A stretch of 15,868 nucleotides of DNA. Origin: JADKIH01 sp031367345. Its GTDB lineage: Bacteria; Bacteroidota; Bacteroidia; AKYH767-A; 2013-40CM-41-45. A model generated the notes under the pieces. That model worked only from the letters and a program-made list of their open reading frames with translations. It had not been told where the DNA came from and searched no databases. Below are positions 1 to 7,105 of the stretch, piece by piece. A program made the position numbers and the translations under genes. Position 1 is the stretch's first letter. Each line of letters starts with the position of its first letter. The stretch lies in assembly GCA_031367345.1 (NCBI GenBank), contig JANLPR010000103.1, positions 1 to 15,868 on the forward strand, written 5' to 3'.

Positions 1-114
1 TGTGGTAAGAGTTTGTCCTCGGTAACCACGATTAGGACGAACCGATGCTACTTGAGCAGTTACAAACTGGACAAGTAAAACGAAAGAAATGAATAGGAGT
101 AGTTTTTTTTTCAT
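1..114 (-). CDS. N-terminal fragment of a secreted protein (runs off the left edge)
   Basis: Read on the minus strand, an ATG at 114-112 opens a frame that stays open to base 1 (38 codons). The first ~20 residues are a classical Sec signal peptide: three lysines, a Leu/Phe/Val core, then VTA before Gln21. Starting a mature protein with Gln after Ala is typical of exported Bacteroidota proteins. The following residues (VRPNRGYRGQTLTT) resemble the start of a beta-sandwich repeat common in large secreted Bacteroidota proteins, where a Pro-Asn-x-Gly turn precedes GQTL. Too little is present to name the protein. It is divergent from prs, with 243 bp between the starts. No good TAnnTTTG box was found upstream on this strand. 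Confidence 0.65.
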   Translation of the reverse strand, partial: MKKKLLLFISFVLLVQFVTAQVASVRPNRGYRGQTLTT

Positions 115-302
115 GAGCACAAGAATTAGAGAGATTTGGTCATTGCTATTTTCAACGCTAAATTAGGAGACTTTTGCTAGCGAAGACCTAAAATCGAGTT
201 ATTTTGGCAAAAAATTGATTTTCAACTCTTAACAGCATAATTTTAGCTGTAAAGTTCCAAATAATTGGGAGTTTCGATCAGCTAAACAATCCTACATTTT
301 CC

Positions 303-329
303 TTGCCTCTATCCTCCTTTTTACCTTTC
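303..329 (+). promoter_or_regulatory. Candidate promoter of prs-rplY
   Basis: TTG at 303-305, then 16 nt, then TACCTTTC at 322-329. The second element matches five of the six fixed positions of TAnnTTTG. Transcription would begin near 335, leaving only a short leader before either ATG (346 or 358). A second weak box, TACATTTT, lies at 293-300. Confidence 0.35.
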
Positions 330-357
330 TTTGCAGCCCCTAAAAATGGGTCAAGTA

Positions 358-1293
358 ATGGAGCAACGCACAGTAAAATTGTTTTCCGGAACATCTACCA
401 CGTATTTGGCCGAAAAAATAGCGACAGGATATGGCCTTCCTTTAGGAAATGTAAATGTAGTTCGTTTTGCTGACGGAGAATTTTCGCCTTCATTCGACGA
501 ATCGGTACGGGGTTGTGATGTGTTCATTATACAGTCAACCTTTGCGCCATCCGATAATTTACTTGAGTTATTGATGTTGATCGACGCAGCGAAAAGAGCA
601 TCGGCACATTACATCACAGCAGTAATACCATACTTCGGTTTTGCACGATCAGACAGAAAAGATAAGCCGAGGGTTTCAATAGCAGCGAAGTTAGTTGCCA
701 ACTTATTAACTGCAGCCGGCGTTACGCGAATAGTAACAATGGATTTACATGCACCTCAGATTCAAGGATTTTTTGATGTACCGGTAGATCACTTAGAACC
801 ATCTTCGTTATTTGTGCCTTACATACAATCATTAAACCTACCGAATCTAACCATTGCAGCTCCTGATATGGGCGGTGTAAACAGAGCGAGAGCCTATGCT
901 AAATACTTTGATGCAGAAATGGTGATCTGTGATAAGCACAGAAAGAAAGCGAACGAGATTGAGAGTATGATGGTAATCGGAGAAGTAGAAGGAAGAGATA
1001 TTATTTTGGTCGACGACATTGTAGATACAGCAGGTACATTGACCAAAGCAGCAGAAATGCTTTTCGACAAAGGAGCAAAAAGTGTGAGAGCATTTTGTAC
1101 ACATGCGGTTTTATCGGGAAAAGCGTACGACAGAATTGAAAGCAGCAGACTTACAGAATTGGTAGTGACAGATACAATACCACTTAAAAGAGAGATTGAA
1201 AAAATAAAAGTAATATCATCAGCAGATATGTTTGCACGTATTATTCGCCGTGTATATGTATATGAAAGTATCAGCGAATTATTTCTTGCGTAA
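358..1293 (+). CDS. prs: Ribose-phosphate pyrophosphokinase (PRPP synthetase)
   Basis: Makes 5-phosphoribosyl 1-pyrophosphate from ribose 5-phosphate and ATP, the cytosolic precursor for purines, pyrimidines, NAD, His and Trp. Seen in the 311-residue product: an N-terminal FADGE motif; the RKDKPRVS segment of the catalytic loop; MDLHAPQIQGFF (128-139) with a metal-binding His; and the PRPP-binding loop VDDIVDTAGT (218-227). Length and motifs fit class I enzymes of Bacteroidota, which have a shorter catalytic loop than the E. coli enzyme. The frame extends up to a TTG at 331 and another ATG at 346. I chose 358 because it puts the usual 8-9 residues before the conserved FSG; 346 remains possible. 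rplY follows after 27 nt with no terminator between, so the two are probably one transcript. Confidence 0.95.
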   Translation: MEQRTVKLFSGTSTTYLAEKIATGYGLPLGNVNVVRFADGEFSPSFDESVRGCDVFIIQSTFAPSDNLLELLMLIDAAKRASAHYITAVIPYFGFARSDRKDKPRVSIAAKLVANLLTAAGVTRIVTMDLHAPQIQGFFDVPVDHLEPSSLFVPYIQSLNLPNLTIAAPDMGGVNRARAYAKYFDAEMVICDKHRKKANEIESMMVIGEVEGRDIILVDDIVDTAGTLTKAAEMLFDKGAKSVRAFCTHAVLSGKAYDRIESSRLTELVVTDTIPLKREIEKIKVISSADMFARIIRRVYVYESISELFLA

Positions 1294-1320
1294 TTTCTAA
1301 TTAATAAATAAATAATAAAA

Positions 1321-1920
1321 ATGAAATCAATTTCAATTATCGGAACAAAAAGAGCAGCTCAAACTAAGCAGGAAAACATCCAACTGCGAGCAGAGGGAAA
1401 AGTTCCGTGTGTACTCTATGGTGGAAAAGAACAAATCCATTTCAGTACGCCGGCTCTCTCTTTAAAAGGACTGGTGTACACGCCAAACGTTTACACGGTT
1501 GAATTAAACATAGAAGGCGTTACTTACAAAGCCCTTATGAAAGACCTACAATTTCATCCTGTGACGGACAATATCCAACACATCGATTTTATTGAGATCA
1601 AAGATGACAAGAAAATTACGATTGACATCCCGGTTAAAGTAATCGGAAATGCAGTTGGAGTTCGTGCCGGAGGACAATTAGTTGTGAAGTCACGTTCATT
1701 AAAAATCTCTGCGTTTGCAAAAGATCTTCCTGACAATATTACAGTAAGCATCGACAAATTGGAGATTGGTGATGATATTCGTGTAAGCGACATTAAGATC
1801 AAAGGTGTTGAAATTCTTAACAGCCCTAATAATGTTATTACAGGAGTTAAAACTACACGTGCTGCTGCTTCAGCTGCAACAACAGAGGTGAAAGCTGCTG
1901 CTGCTGCTGCGAAAAAGTAA
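1321..1920 (+). CDS. rplY: 50S ribosomal protein L25, long Ctc/TL5-type
   Basis: Binds 5S rRNA in the large ribosomal subunit. The 199-residue product has the two-domain Ctc form. The N-terminal L25 domain (about 1-93) contains RAEGKVPCVLYGG and the HPVTDNIQHIDF block that precedes the domain boundary. The C-terminal TL5 beta domain (about 97-178) contains IPVKVIGNAVGVRAGG and DLPDNITVSID. The last 20 residues are an Ala/Lys tail, common in this family and encoded by a run of GCT/GCA codons. It starts 27 nt after prs and is followed at once by a strong terminator, so it ends the prs-rplY unit. The 122-codon frame on the other strand over its 3' end has no coding features. Confidence 0.95.
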   Translation: MKSISIIGTKRAAQTKQENIQLRAEGKVPCVLYGGKEQIHFSTPALSLKGLVYTPNVYTVELNIEGVTYKALMKDLQFHPVTDNIQHIDFIEIKDDKKITIDIPVKVIGNAVGVRAGGQLVVKSRSLKISAFAKDLPDNITVSIDKLEIGDDIRVSDIKIKGVEILNSPNNVITGVKTTRAAASAATTEVKAAAAAAKK

Positions 1921-1960
1921 GAAGATCGGAATTCATAGAAGAATTCAAGATTGAAAATTT

Positions 1961-2003
1961 AAAAAGGAGTTGGGAGACGGTATCGTTTTTCAACTCCTTT
2001 TTT
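1961..2003 (+). terminator. Rho-independent terminator of prs-rplY
   Basis: AAAAAGGAGTTG (1961-1972) is the exact reverse complement of CAACTCCTTTTT (1991-2002), giving a 12-bp stem with an 18-nt loop. The 3' arm ends in a run of seven T. It lies 40 bp after the rplY stop. Confidence 0.85.
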
Positions 2004-2239
2004 ATGACACGAAATTCGCTTGTAGTTAGTGGAAGGTCGTGAAACAAAAAAAAAGTTAGGAAAAAAGTTGTTGCCAATGATGAACGCAAATTATAACAAA
2101 GAGTGCTTTCGATAAATGAGATACCGGTTTTAATTAAAACTACGATTAAGAGCCAGAGCTGAGATAGAATTATAAAACAAAAACTGACCTTTGGCCCAAT
2201 ACTGTAAACCTTTTTCTTCATTCATCTGATTTCCTTTTT

Positions 2240-2247
2240 TAACTTCG
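2240..2247 (+). promoter_or_regulatory. Candidate -7 box of pth, very close to the start codon
   Basis: TAACTTCG matches TAnnTTTG except for C in place of one T, and ends 7 nt before the pth ATG. Transcription would start at or next to the ATG. No TTG is seen at the expected -33 position. The same TAnnTTCG variant precedes the gene at 3902. Confidence 0.4.
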
Positions 2248-2254
2248 CCTCGTT

Positions 2255-2842
2255 ATGAGTAAATTTTTGATTGTTGGCTTAGGGAATATTGGCGCTGAAT
2301 ATGAATTCACTCGCCACAACATTGGTTTTTTAGTTGCAGATGCACTGGCAAAAGACCTTTGCAAAGAAGAAGTAATACCATTGAAACTTTTTTCGACCGA
2401 CAAGCTGGCTACCATTCATCATACAAAGTTTAAGGGGAAGCAAGTGCTTATCATTAAGCCAACAACGTATATGAATCTGAGCGGAAAAGCCGTCAATTAT
2501 TGGATGCAAGCAGAGAAAATCCCTTTAGAAAATTTAATGATTATAACGGATGATCTTGCCTTGTCATTTGGAACATTGCGAATGAAGAAAAAGGGCAGCG
2601 ATGGCGGCCACAATGGACTATCAGACATAGCAGCAGCATTAAACACTACGGATTATAACCGTTTGCGATTTGGTGTTGGCAGCAATTTCAATAAAGGAAA
2701 ACAAGTTGATTACGTACTTGGACAATGGAATGCGGAAGAAAAACAAACCTTGAATGAGCGAATAGACGTTTGTGTTTCTATGCTAAAAAGCTTTGTGGGA
2801 ATAGGAGTTGATAGGACAATGTCGGATTTTAACGGAAAATAA
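2255..2842 (+). CDS. pth: Peptidyl-tRNA hydrolase
   Basis: Cleaves the ester bond of peptidyl-tRNA released by stalled or drop-off ribosomes, recycling tRNA in the cytosol. The 195-residue product has the family's usual length and all active-site blocks: VGLGN (7-11), the catalytic His in TRHN (His21), TYMNLSG with Asn74, the Asp of the TDD block (Asp99/100), and GGHNGL with Asn120. The rplY-pth pairing is common in bacteria, although here a terminator and a candidate promoter separate them. The ATG at 2255 begins directly with the first beta strand, so no upstream extension is needed. Confidence 0.95.
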   Translation: MSKFLIVGLGNIGAEYEFTRHNIGFLVADALAKDLCKEEVIPLKLFSTDKLATIHHTKFKGKQVLIIKPTTYMNLSGKAVNYWMQAEKIPLENLMIITDDLALSFGTLRMKKKGSDGGHNGLSDIAAALNTTDYNRLRFGVGSNFNKGKQVDYVLGQWNAEEKQTLNERIDVCVSMLKSFVGIGVDRTMSDFNGK

Positions 2843-2989
2843 TTTTGATTTGTGATACAAGAAAAAGCATGCTGCTCAATAGAGCGAAAGAGCATCATTA
2901 TTCAAGATTTTTTAACATTTGAATCTATTAATGGCCTTTTTTCAACAGTTTTCATTACATTATTTTTACATGAATTTAAAACGTTTATA

Positions 2990-3020
2990 TTTGCGCTATA
3001 AGACATTTTACATATCTTTG
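2990..3020 (+). promoter_or_regulatory. Consensus Bacteroidota promoter of the secreted protein at 3044
   Basis: TTTG at 2990-2993, a 19-nt spacer, and a perfect -7 box TATCTTTG at 3013-3020. The predicted start is near 3026, leaving a leader of about 18 nt before the ATG. This is one of the best promoters in the window. Confidence 0.8.
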
Positions 3021-3043
3021 AGAAAGACAAAAAAAACTATTAA

Positions 3044-3805
3044 ATGAAAAAACTCTTTACTTTAATTGCATTACTTATTTCTGCTCTGGTTTCAAATGCA
3101 CAGCTTTGTGAAAATTGGACCACATATGATTCAACTACAGCAAACGCAAGCTATAACGGTTGGACGTTAAACTATTTTTCGAAATATAGTTATTACACTA
3201 GCGTTGGAAGTTCAAGTACAAGTGGCCCAAACTCTTATAAATTTGGAGTTGATAGTGCTACTTTAATTACACCAAACATTCTCGGATACGATAGTATCAG
3301 TTTTTGGATGAAAGGAAATGCTGCAACAGGCGGATCAATGGCGCAAGGTAAATTTTACATTTCTGAAACATCAGACGGAATTAATTACACTCAACTAGAT
3401 GTAATATTTCCAATAACACCGGGTGGCACTGGAATGGTAAAATCGTACTTGTTAAGTGCAGGAACTACTAATGTGAAATTCTTTTACGACAAAGATTCAG
3501 GTAACGTAGCATTCGATGATTTCTGTGCAAGCGCAAGAATCGTAGGAATTTCTGAAGCATCAGCAACAGCGTTTTCAGCTTATCCAAATCCATCACGCGG
3601 AGTTGTAAGTCTAGCAATGAACAATCCCTTAAATGGTCAAGTGATCATTACCGATGTTCTTGGAAATGAAATGAAGCGTTTTATGGTCCGTTCAAACGAG
3701 ATCAACCCGTCATTTGACCTTAGCGAATTAAGAGATGGTATTTACTTTCTTAAATTAAAATCAGACAAAGGAGAAACTTCAAAGCGTATCGTTTTGAAAA
3801 AATAA
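3044..3805 (+). CDS. Secreted beta-sandwich protein with T9SS type A sorting domain
   Basis: 253 residues in three parts. Residues 1-19 are a signal peptide (MKKLFTL, hydrophobic core, SNA then Gln20). Residues 20 to about 165 form a Ser/Thr/Gly/Tyr-rich region with alternating strands and blocks such as SISFWMKG, GKFYISETSDG and VKFFYDKDSGNVAFDDF. These are the style of jelly-roll domains found in adhesins and in attachments to secreted enzymes; no catalytic motif is visible. Residues 177-253 are a T9SS sorting domain, starting AYPNPSRG and ending DGIYFLKLKSDKG then KRIVLKK. The protein should pass the inner membrane by Sec and the outer membrane by T9SS, and may be surface-anchored or released. 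It has its own consensus promoter and a strong terminator, so it is monocistronic. Its ligand is unknown. Confidence 0.88.
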   Translation: MKKLFTLIALLISALVSNAQLCENWTTYDSTTANASYNGWTLNYFSKYSYYTSVGSSSTSGPNSYKFGVDSATLITPNILGYDSISFWMKGNAATGGSMAQGKFYISETSDGINYTQLDVIFPITPGGTGMVKSYLLSAGTTNVKFFYDKDSGNVAFDDFCASARIVGISEASATAFSAYPNPSRGVVSLAMNNPLNGQVIITDVLGNEMKRFMVRSNEINPSFDLSELRDGIYFLKLKSDKGETSKRIVLKK

Positions 3806-3825
3806 TCAACTTTGAAAAATAATTG

Positions 3826-3853
3826 AAACCCGGAAATTCTTCCGGGTTTTTTT
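3826..3853 (+). terminator. Rho-independent terminator
   Basis: AAACCCGGAA (3826-3835), loop ATTC, TTCCGGGTTT (3840-3849): a perfect 10-bp stem followed by further T to 3853. It is 20 bp after the stop of the T9SS-sorted gene. Confidence 0.92.
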
Positions 3854-3875
3854 ATGGAATTAAATCAATGATTTA

Positions 3876-3883
3876 TATCTTCG
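3876..3883 (+). promoter_or_regulatory. Candidate -7 box for the membrane protein at 3902
   Basis: TATCTTCG fits TAnnTTTG with one substitution and ends 18 nt before the ATG. No TTG at -33 was found. Confidence 0.4.
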
Positions 3884-3901
3884 ACGAACTAAATAAAAAC
3901 C

Positions 3902-4309
3902 ATGACACCAAATAGAAAACGAACAACCTCCGTAATTGTAGGAATATTATCGGCAATGATTGTTTTGATGTTAATGGAATCGCTCTCGTCAAAACTCTTC
4001 CCATTACCCGAAGGAATAGATGTAAAAAATCCGCAGGAAATTATCAAAGCAATTAATAGCATGCCGATCGAAGCATTCCTTTTACAATTGTTTAGTTATT
4101 TTATTGCGGCTTTTGTTGGTGGCTTAGTAGCAACAAAAATAAGTGAAGGAGTAACGAAATATCCACAGCTAATTGTAGTTAGCATATTTGCATTGATGAG
4201 TTTGGTGAACAGTGTTTCACTCGGAGAACCTATTTGGTTTACGATAGCCAGTGTAATGATTCCTTTTCCTGCAGGGTATTTGGGGTTTATGGTGATGAAG
4301 AAAAAATAA
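3902..4309 (+). CDS. Small four-helix inner-membrane protein, function unknown
   Basis: 135 residues. A basic start (NRKR) is followed by four hydrophobic segments at about 9-28, 58-78, 88-106 and 111-131, and the protein ends with KKK. A short polar stretch (31-57) lies between helices 1 and 2. By charge (basic N- and C-termini), both ends probably face the cytoplasm. Helices 2 and 4 carry small residues (AAFVGG, PAGYLG) that suggest close helix packing. I see no transporter signature or catalytic motif, and I do not assign a family. It lies between a terminator and a repeat-filled convergent gap, so it appears to be transcribed alone. Confidence 0.75.
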   Translation: MTPNRKRTTSVIVGILSAMIVLMLMESLSSKLFPLPEGIDVKNPQEIIKAINSMPIEAFLLQLFSYFIAAFVGGLVATKISEGVTKYPQLIVVSIFALMSLVNSVSLGEPIWFTIASVMIPFPAGYLGFMVMKKK

Positions 4310-4321
4310 CAATTAGTAAGA

Positions 4322-4366
4322 AGGTCAATTTTTTTACTTACCAATCACCACTTACTACTCACTCAA
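4322..4366 (-). repeat. Copy of the dispersed ACTCAC/AATCACC repeat
   Basis: A GGTCAA word and a T-run are followed by ACTTACCAATCACCACTTAC and TACTCACTC. The same order recurs at about 8464-8500, 8540-8579 and 14113-14142. It starts 13 bp after the stop of the membrane-protein gene. The minus-strand reading matches the GTGAGTAGTGAGTGG form. Confidence 0.75.
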
Positions 4367-4373
4367 TAGAAAT

Positions 4374-4474
4374 AAGAAGTAAGAAGTAAGAAGTCAAGGG
4401 TCAAGGGTCAAGGGTCAAGGGTCAAGGGTCAAGGGTCAAGGGTCAAGGGTCAAGGGTCAAGGGTCAAGGGTCAA
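4374..4474 (+). repeat. Two adjoining heptamer tandem repeats
   Basis: Three exact copies of AAGAAGT (4374-4394) pass without a break into eleven exact copies of CAAGGGT (4395-4471) plus a partial copy. The seven-base period continues across the change of sequence. The array is intergenic; a 7-bp unit would shift frame inside a gene. Single units of both words also occur after the gene ending at 8373. Confidence 0.95.
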
Positions 4475-4484
4475 TAATTAAAAA

Positions 4485-4760
4485 TAAAAAAATCTGCGGT
4501 TTATGCGGGAGAAGAACTTTCTTTAGTAGTCGCGACTAATTTTTCGGAAAAAAATTTCGCTATAATAGCTCGTTGCGATCCATTCTCGATTTACGAACAT
4601 CAATTTTCGAAAAAAAATCTGCGGTTTTCAGCGGTTTCTGCGGGAACCAAATTTTTCTTCTGCAGACACCGCTAATTTTTACGGAAAAAATTTTGTTGCA
4701 GTAATACATCGTCATCCATTTTCGATTCTCGAATTACGAACATCGATCTTCGAACATCGA
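4485..4760 (+). repeat. Diverged direct duplication, two copies of about 125 and 150 bp
   Basis: Copy 1 (about 4485-4610) and copy 2 (about 4611-4760) share, in the same order: AAAAAATCTGCGGTTT, a GCGGG word, TTTCTT, CTAATTTTT with CGGAAAAAA, then ATCCATT, TCGATT, TACGAACATC and TTCGA. Copy 2 has an extra CAGCGGTTTCTG segment. The tail words TCTCGAATTACGA recur inside the 213-bp repeat at 14145, which links the two families. Confidence 0.7.
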
Positions 4761-4802
4761 TTCTCAAATTAAAATTCTCGAATAAAAATTCTCGAAAACC
4801 AA

Positions 4803-6350
4803 TTAAAGTTTGGAAAGTGCATTGCGCATGTCTACATTTTCGCGGAGGATTCCATCAATCGCATCAATCGCAATTCTATCTTGCTGCATCGAATCACGGT
4901 AACGAATGGTTACGGTATTATCTTCTAACGTTTTATGATCTACTGTAATGCAATACGGAGTTCCAATCGCATCCTGACGACGATAGCGCTTACCAATAGA
5001 ATCTTTATCCTCTGAAGTAACAAGATAATCTAACTGCAATTTCTTAATGATCTCGTCGGCTTTCTCAGGCAAACCATCTTTCTTTGTGAGTGGCAATACA
5101 GCACATTTAATAGGCGCTAAGAATGCCGGAATGCGAAGTACTACACGTTCAGTTCCATCCTCTAATTTCTCTTCTTCAAAAGCTTGAGACATTACAGCCA
5201 AAAACATTCGATCGAGTCCAACAGATGTTTCTAAGACATACGGAATATAACTTTCATTCAATTCCGGATCGAAATATTGCTGCTTCTTACCTGAAAATTG
5301 CTCGTGATTTTTTAAATCGAAATCGGTGCGTGAGTGAATGCCTTCTAATTCTTTAAACCCAAATGGAAATTCAAATTCGATATCGCATGCTGCATTCGCA
5401 TAGTGTGCCAATTTAAGATGATCATGAAAGCGATGTTTATTGCCGGGGAATCCGAGCGACTTATGCCAAGCCATACGCTTCTCTTTCCAGAATTGATACC
5501 ATTCCATTTCTGTTCCGGGGCGAATATAAAATTGCATTTCCATCTGTTCAAATTCGCGCATACGGAAAATAAACTGACGCGCTACAATTTCATTTCTAAA
5601 CGCTTTACCTGTTTGTGCAATTCCGAAAGGTATTTTCATTCGTCCGGTTTTCTGAACATTTAAAAAATTGACGAAAATACCTTGCGCTGTTTCCGGTCGT
5701 AAGTAAATGGTACTAGCTTCATCGGTAACAGACCCAATTTGCGTGCTGAACATCAAATTAAACTGGCGCACATCTGTCCAGTTACGAGTTCCGCTAATAG
5801 GACAAACAATTTCCAAATCAAGTATAATCTGCTTTACTTCCGTAAGATCATTATTCTCTAACGCAGTTTTAAAACGAGCATTTATTGCTTCAATCTTTTG
5901 TTGGTATTCAACTACACGTGCGTTTGTGGTGCGAAATGTTTCTTCGTTAAAAGTTTCACCAAAACGCTGACGAGCTTTCTCAACTTCTTTAGAAATTTTC
6001 GTATCAATTTTAGCTACATGATCTTCAATAAGAACATCGGCACGATAACGTTTTTTAGAATCTTTGTTATCGACTAAAGGATCATTGAATGCATCTACGT
6101 GACCGGAAGCTTTCCAAGTTGTTGGGTGCATGAAAATAGCAGCATCAATTCCCACAATGTTCTCGTTTAGTTGAACCATTGCTTTGTACCAATAATCACG
6201 AATATTTTTTTTGAGTTCAATTCCGTTCTGACCGTAGTCATAAACAGCGCTGAGTCCATCGTATATTTCGCTAGATTGAAAGATAAACCCATATTCTTTA
6301 CAATGGGAAATAATGTTTTTGAAGAGATCTTCGGTGTTAGTGCTTGCCAT
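4803..6350 (-). CDS. glyQS: Glycine--tRNA ligase, dimeric type
   Basis: Charges tRNA-Gly with glycine using ATP in the cytosol. The 515-residue product is the single-chain alpha-2 class II enzyme, not the alpha2-beta2 GlyQ/GlyS form. Seen: the N-terminal GFIFQSSEIYDG block; CPISGTRNW (183-191); RPETAQGIF (218-226); motif 2 FRNEIVARQ through REFEQMEMQFY (251-275); motif 3 GLDR (378-381) in ETSVGLDRMFLAVM; and a C-terminal anticodon-binding domain (about 414-515) with APIKCAVLPL and RRQDAIGTPYCITVD. An in-frame ATG lies nine codons upstream. I chose the ATG at 6350 because MASTNTEDLF is a natural start and because a perfect -7 box (6364-6357) overlaps the extra codons. Confidence 0.96.
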   Translation of the reverse strand: MASTNTEDLFKNIISHCKEYGFIFQSSEIYDGLSAVYDYGQNGIELKKNIRDYWYKAMVQLNENIVGIDAAIFMHPTTWKASGHVDAFNDPLVDNKDSKKRYRADVLIEDHVAKIDTKISKEVEKARQRFGETFNEETFRTTNARVVEYQQKIEAINARFKTALENNDLTEVKQIILDLEIVCPISGTRNWTDVRQFNLMFSTQIGSVTDEASTIYLRPETAQGIFVNFLNVQKTGRMKIPFGIAQTGKAFRNEIVARQFIFRMREFEQMEMQFYIRPGTEMEWYQFWKEKRMAWHKSLGFPGNKHRFHDHLKLAHYANAACDIEFEFPFGFKELEGIHSRTDFDLKNHEQFSGKKQQYFDPELNESYIPYVLETSVGLDRMFLAVMSQAFEEEKLEDGTERVVLRIPAFLAPIKCAVLPLTKKDGLPEKADEIIKKLQLDYLVTSEDKDSIGKRYRRQDAIGTPYCITVDHKTLEDNTVTIRYRDSMQQDRIAIDAIDGILRENVDMRNALSKL

Positions 6351-6356
6351 AAGGGG

Positions 6357-6364
6357 CAAAAATA
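6357..6364 (-). promoter_or_regulatory. -7 box of glyQS, close to a near-leaderless start
   Basis: On the minus strand TATTTTTG is a perfect TAnnTTTG, six bases before the ATG at 6350. Transcription would begin at or beside the start codon. A TTG at the ideal -33 spacing was not found. Confidence 0.55.
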
Positions 6365-6581
6365 AGAAAAATGACAATTAAAAAACGGCGAATGACAATT
6401 CTTTTAATTAATAAAGAGTTTAAAAAATGGGGGTTTAGCTTAGGATCGTGTAAAAAGACCGGAATGATGTCGATAATAAGTAATAGCAAAAGAAATTAAA
6501 AAAGGTGGAGAGCAATTCTTAATTGTGATACGGTGAATACTGTTCCTAAAATAATTGTCTTTCAATTCTGATTCTACTAAA

Positions 6582-6613
6582 TTTGAATAAGCAATTGTCA
6601 GAAATTAGTTTTG
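6582..6613 (+). promoter_or_regulatory. Consensus promoter of the DUF1801 gene
   Basis: TTTG at 6582-6585, a 20-nt spacer, and a perfect -7 box TAGTTTTG at 6606-6613. The ATG at 6619 follows after five bases. An upstream TTG start at 6583 would lie inside the -33 element, so the ATG is the right start. Confidence 0.75.
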
Positions 6614-6618
6614 TAATT

Positions 6619-6990
6619 ATGAAAAAATGGAATAACGTAGATGAATACATTTCATCCTTCCCGAAAGACGTTCAAATTAAATTGGAGCAAATTCGTTTAA
6701 CAATAATAAAAGCGGCTCCTCTTGCTGAAGAAGTTATAAGTTACGGAATGCCTGCATTTAAATACCATGGAATACTTGTGTACTTTGCTGCATATAAAAA
6801 TCACATTGGATTTTATCCGACGGGATCCGGTATCAAAAATTTCAAAAATGAAATTTCAGAATTTAAAACTTCGAAAGGAACCGTTCAGTTTCCATTAGAC
6901 AAAAAAGTTCCATTGAGTTTAATAAGTAAGATTACCAAATTTCGAGTTAAAGAAAATTTAGAAAAATTTAATTTAAAAAAGAAAAAATAA
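6619..6990 (+). CDS. DUF1801 (YdhG-like) domain protein
   Basis: 123 residues, one small alpha/beta domain. Typical of the DUF1801 family are the start VDEYISSFPKDVQIKLEQIR, the block AEEVISYGMPAFKYHG with its conserved Tyr-Gly-Met-Pro, VYFAAYKNHIGFYP, and GTVQFPLDKKVPLSLISKI near the end. The C-terminus is strongly basic (KKKK). No signal peptide is present, so it is cytosolic. Members have been linked to iron handling in some bacteria, but the biochemical role is not settled and nothing nearby tells more. It has its own promoter and is probably monocistronic. Confidence 0.85.
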   Translation: MKKWNNVDEYISSFPKDVQIKLEQIRLTIIKAAPLAEEVISYGMPAFKYHGILVYFAAYKNHIGFYPTGSGIKNFKNEISEFKTSKGTVQFPLDKKVPLSLISKITKFRVKENLEKFNLKKKK

Positions 6991-7027
6991 TCAATCACCA
7001 ATTTAAATTATAAATACCAAGCAAATA

Positions 7028-7049
7028 GTGCAATATAATTTTGTTGCAC
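7028..7049 (+). promoter_or_regulatory. Short palindrome enclosing a -7 box
   Basis: GTGCAA (7028-7033) and TTGCAC (7044-7049) are exact reverse complements around a 10-nt loop. The loop contains TAATTTTG (7036-7043), a perfect TAnnTTTG. It lies 57 bp before the ATG at 7106, so it could be a promoter with an overlapping operator. No -33 TTG is seen, and no T-run follows, so it is a poor terminator. Confidence 0.35.
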
Positions 7050-7105
7050 TTATTCAGAAAAACAAATCCTGATTTTTTTTAATTTATTTGTTAATAAAAT
7101 TTCCT

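Larger units (their letters stand above)
1921..2254. other. rplY-pth intergenic region
   Basis: 334 bp without a credible gene. It holds the rplY terminator (1961-2003) and, just before pth, a candidate -7 box. GAATTC occurs twice 12 bp apart (1929-1934 and 1941-1946). Between 2004 and 2235 I see AT-rich DNA with no RNA gene or repeat. Confidence 0.6.
4310..4802. repeat. Repeat-filled gap between convergent genes
   Basis: 493 bp between two convergent stop codons, with no credible gene. It contains, in order: a copy of the ACTCACTAATCACC family, two adjoining heptamer tandem arrays, and two diverged copies of a longer unit. No hairpin with a T-run is evident directly after either stop codon. 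Confidence 0.8.

Noticed and set aside
1853..2221. 122-codon frame on the minus strand over the end of rplY
   Set aside because: It overlaps the rplY tail and its terminator; its Gln-rich run is the antisense of the Ala codons, and it has no domain or promoter.
2866..2910. Possible terminator after pth (ATGCT ... AGCAT enclosing GCTC-AATA-GAGC)
   Set aside because: The arms are short, the nesting is imperfect and the T-run comes more than 10 bp later; too weak to list.
4393..4474. CRISPR array
   Set aside because: The 7-bp units follow each other without spacers and there are no cas genes; it is a simple tandem repeat.
5123..5970. Plus-strand frames of 77-87 codons inside glyQS
   Set aside because: They are antisense to a well-conserved synthetase gene and have no recognisable protein features.
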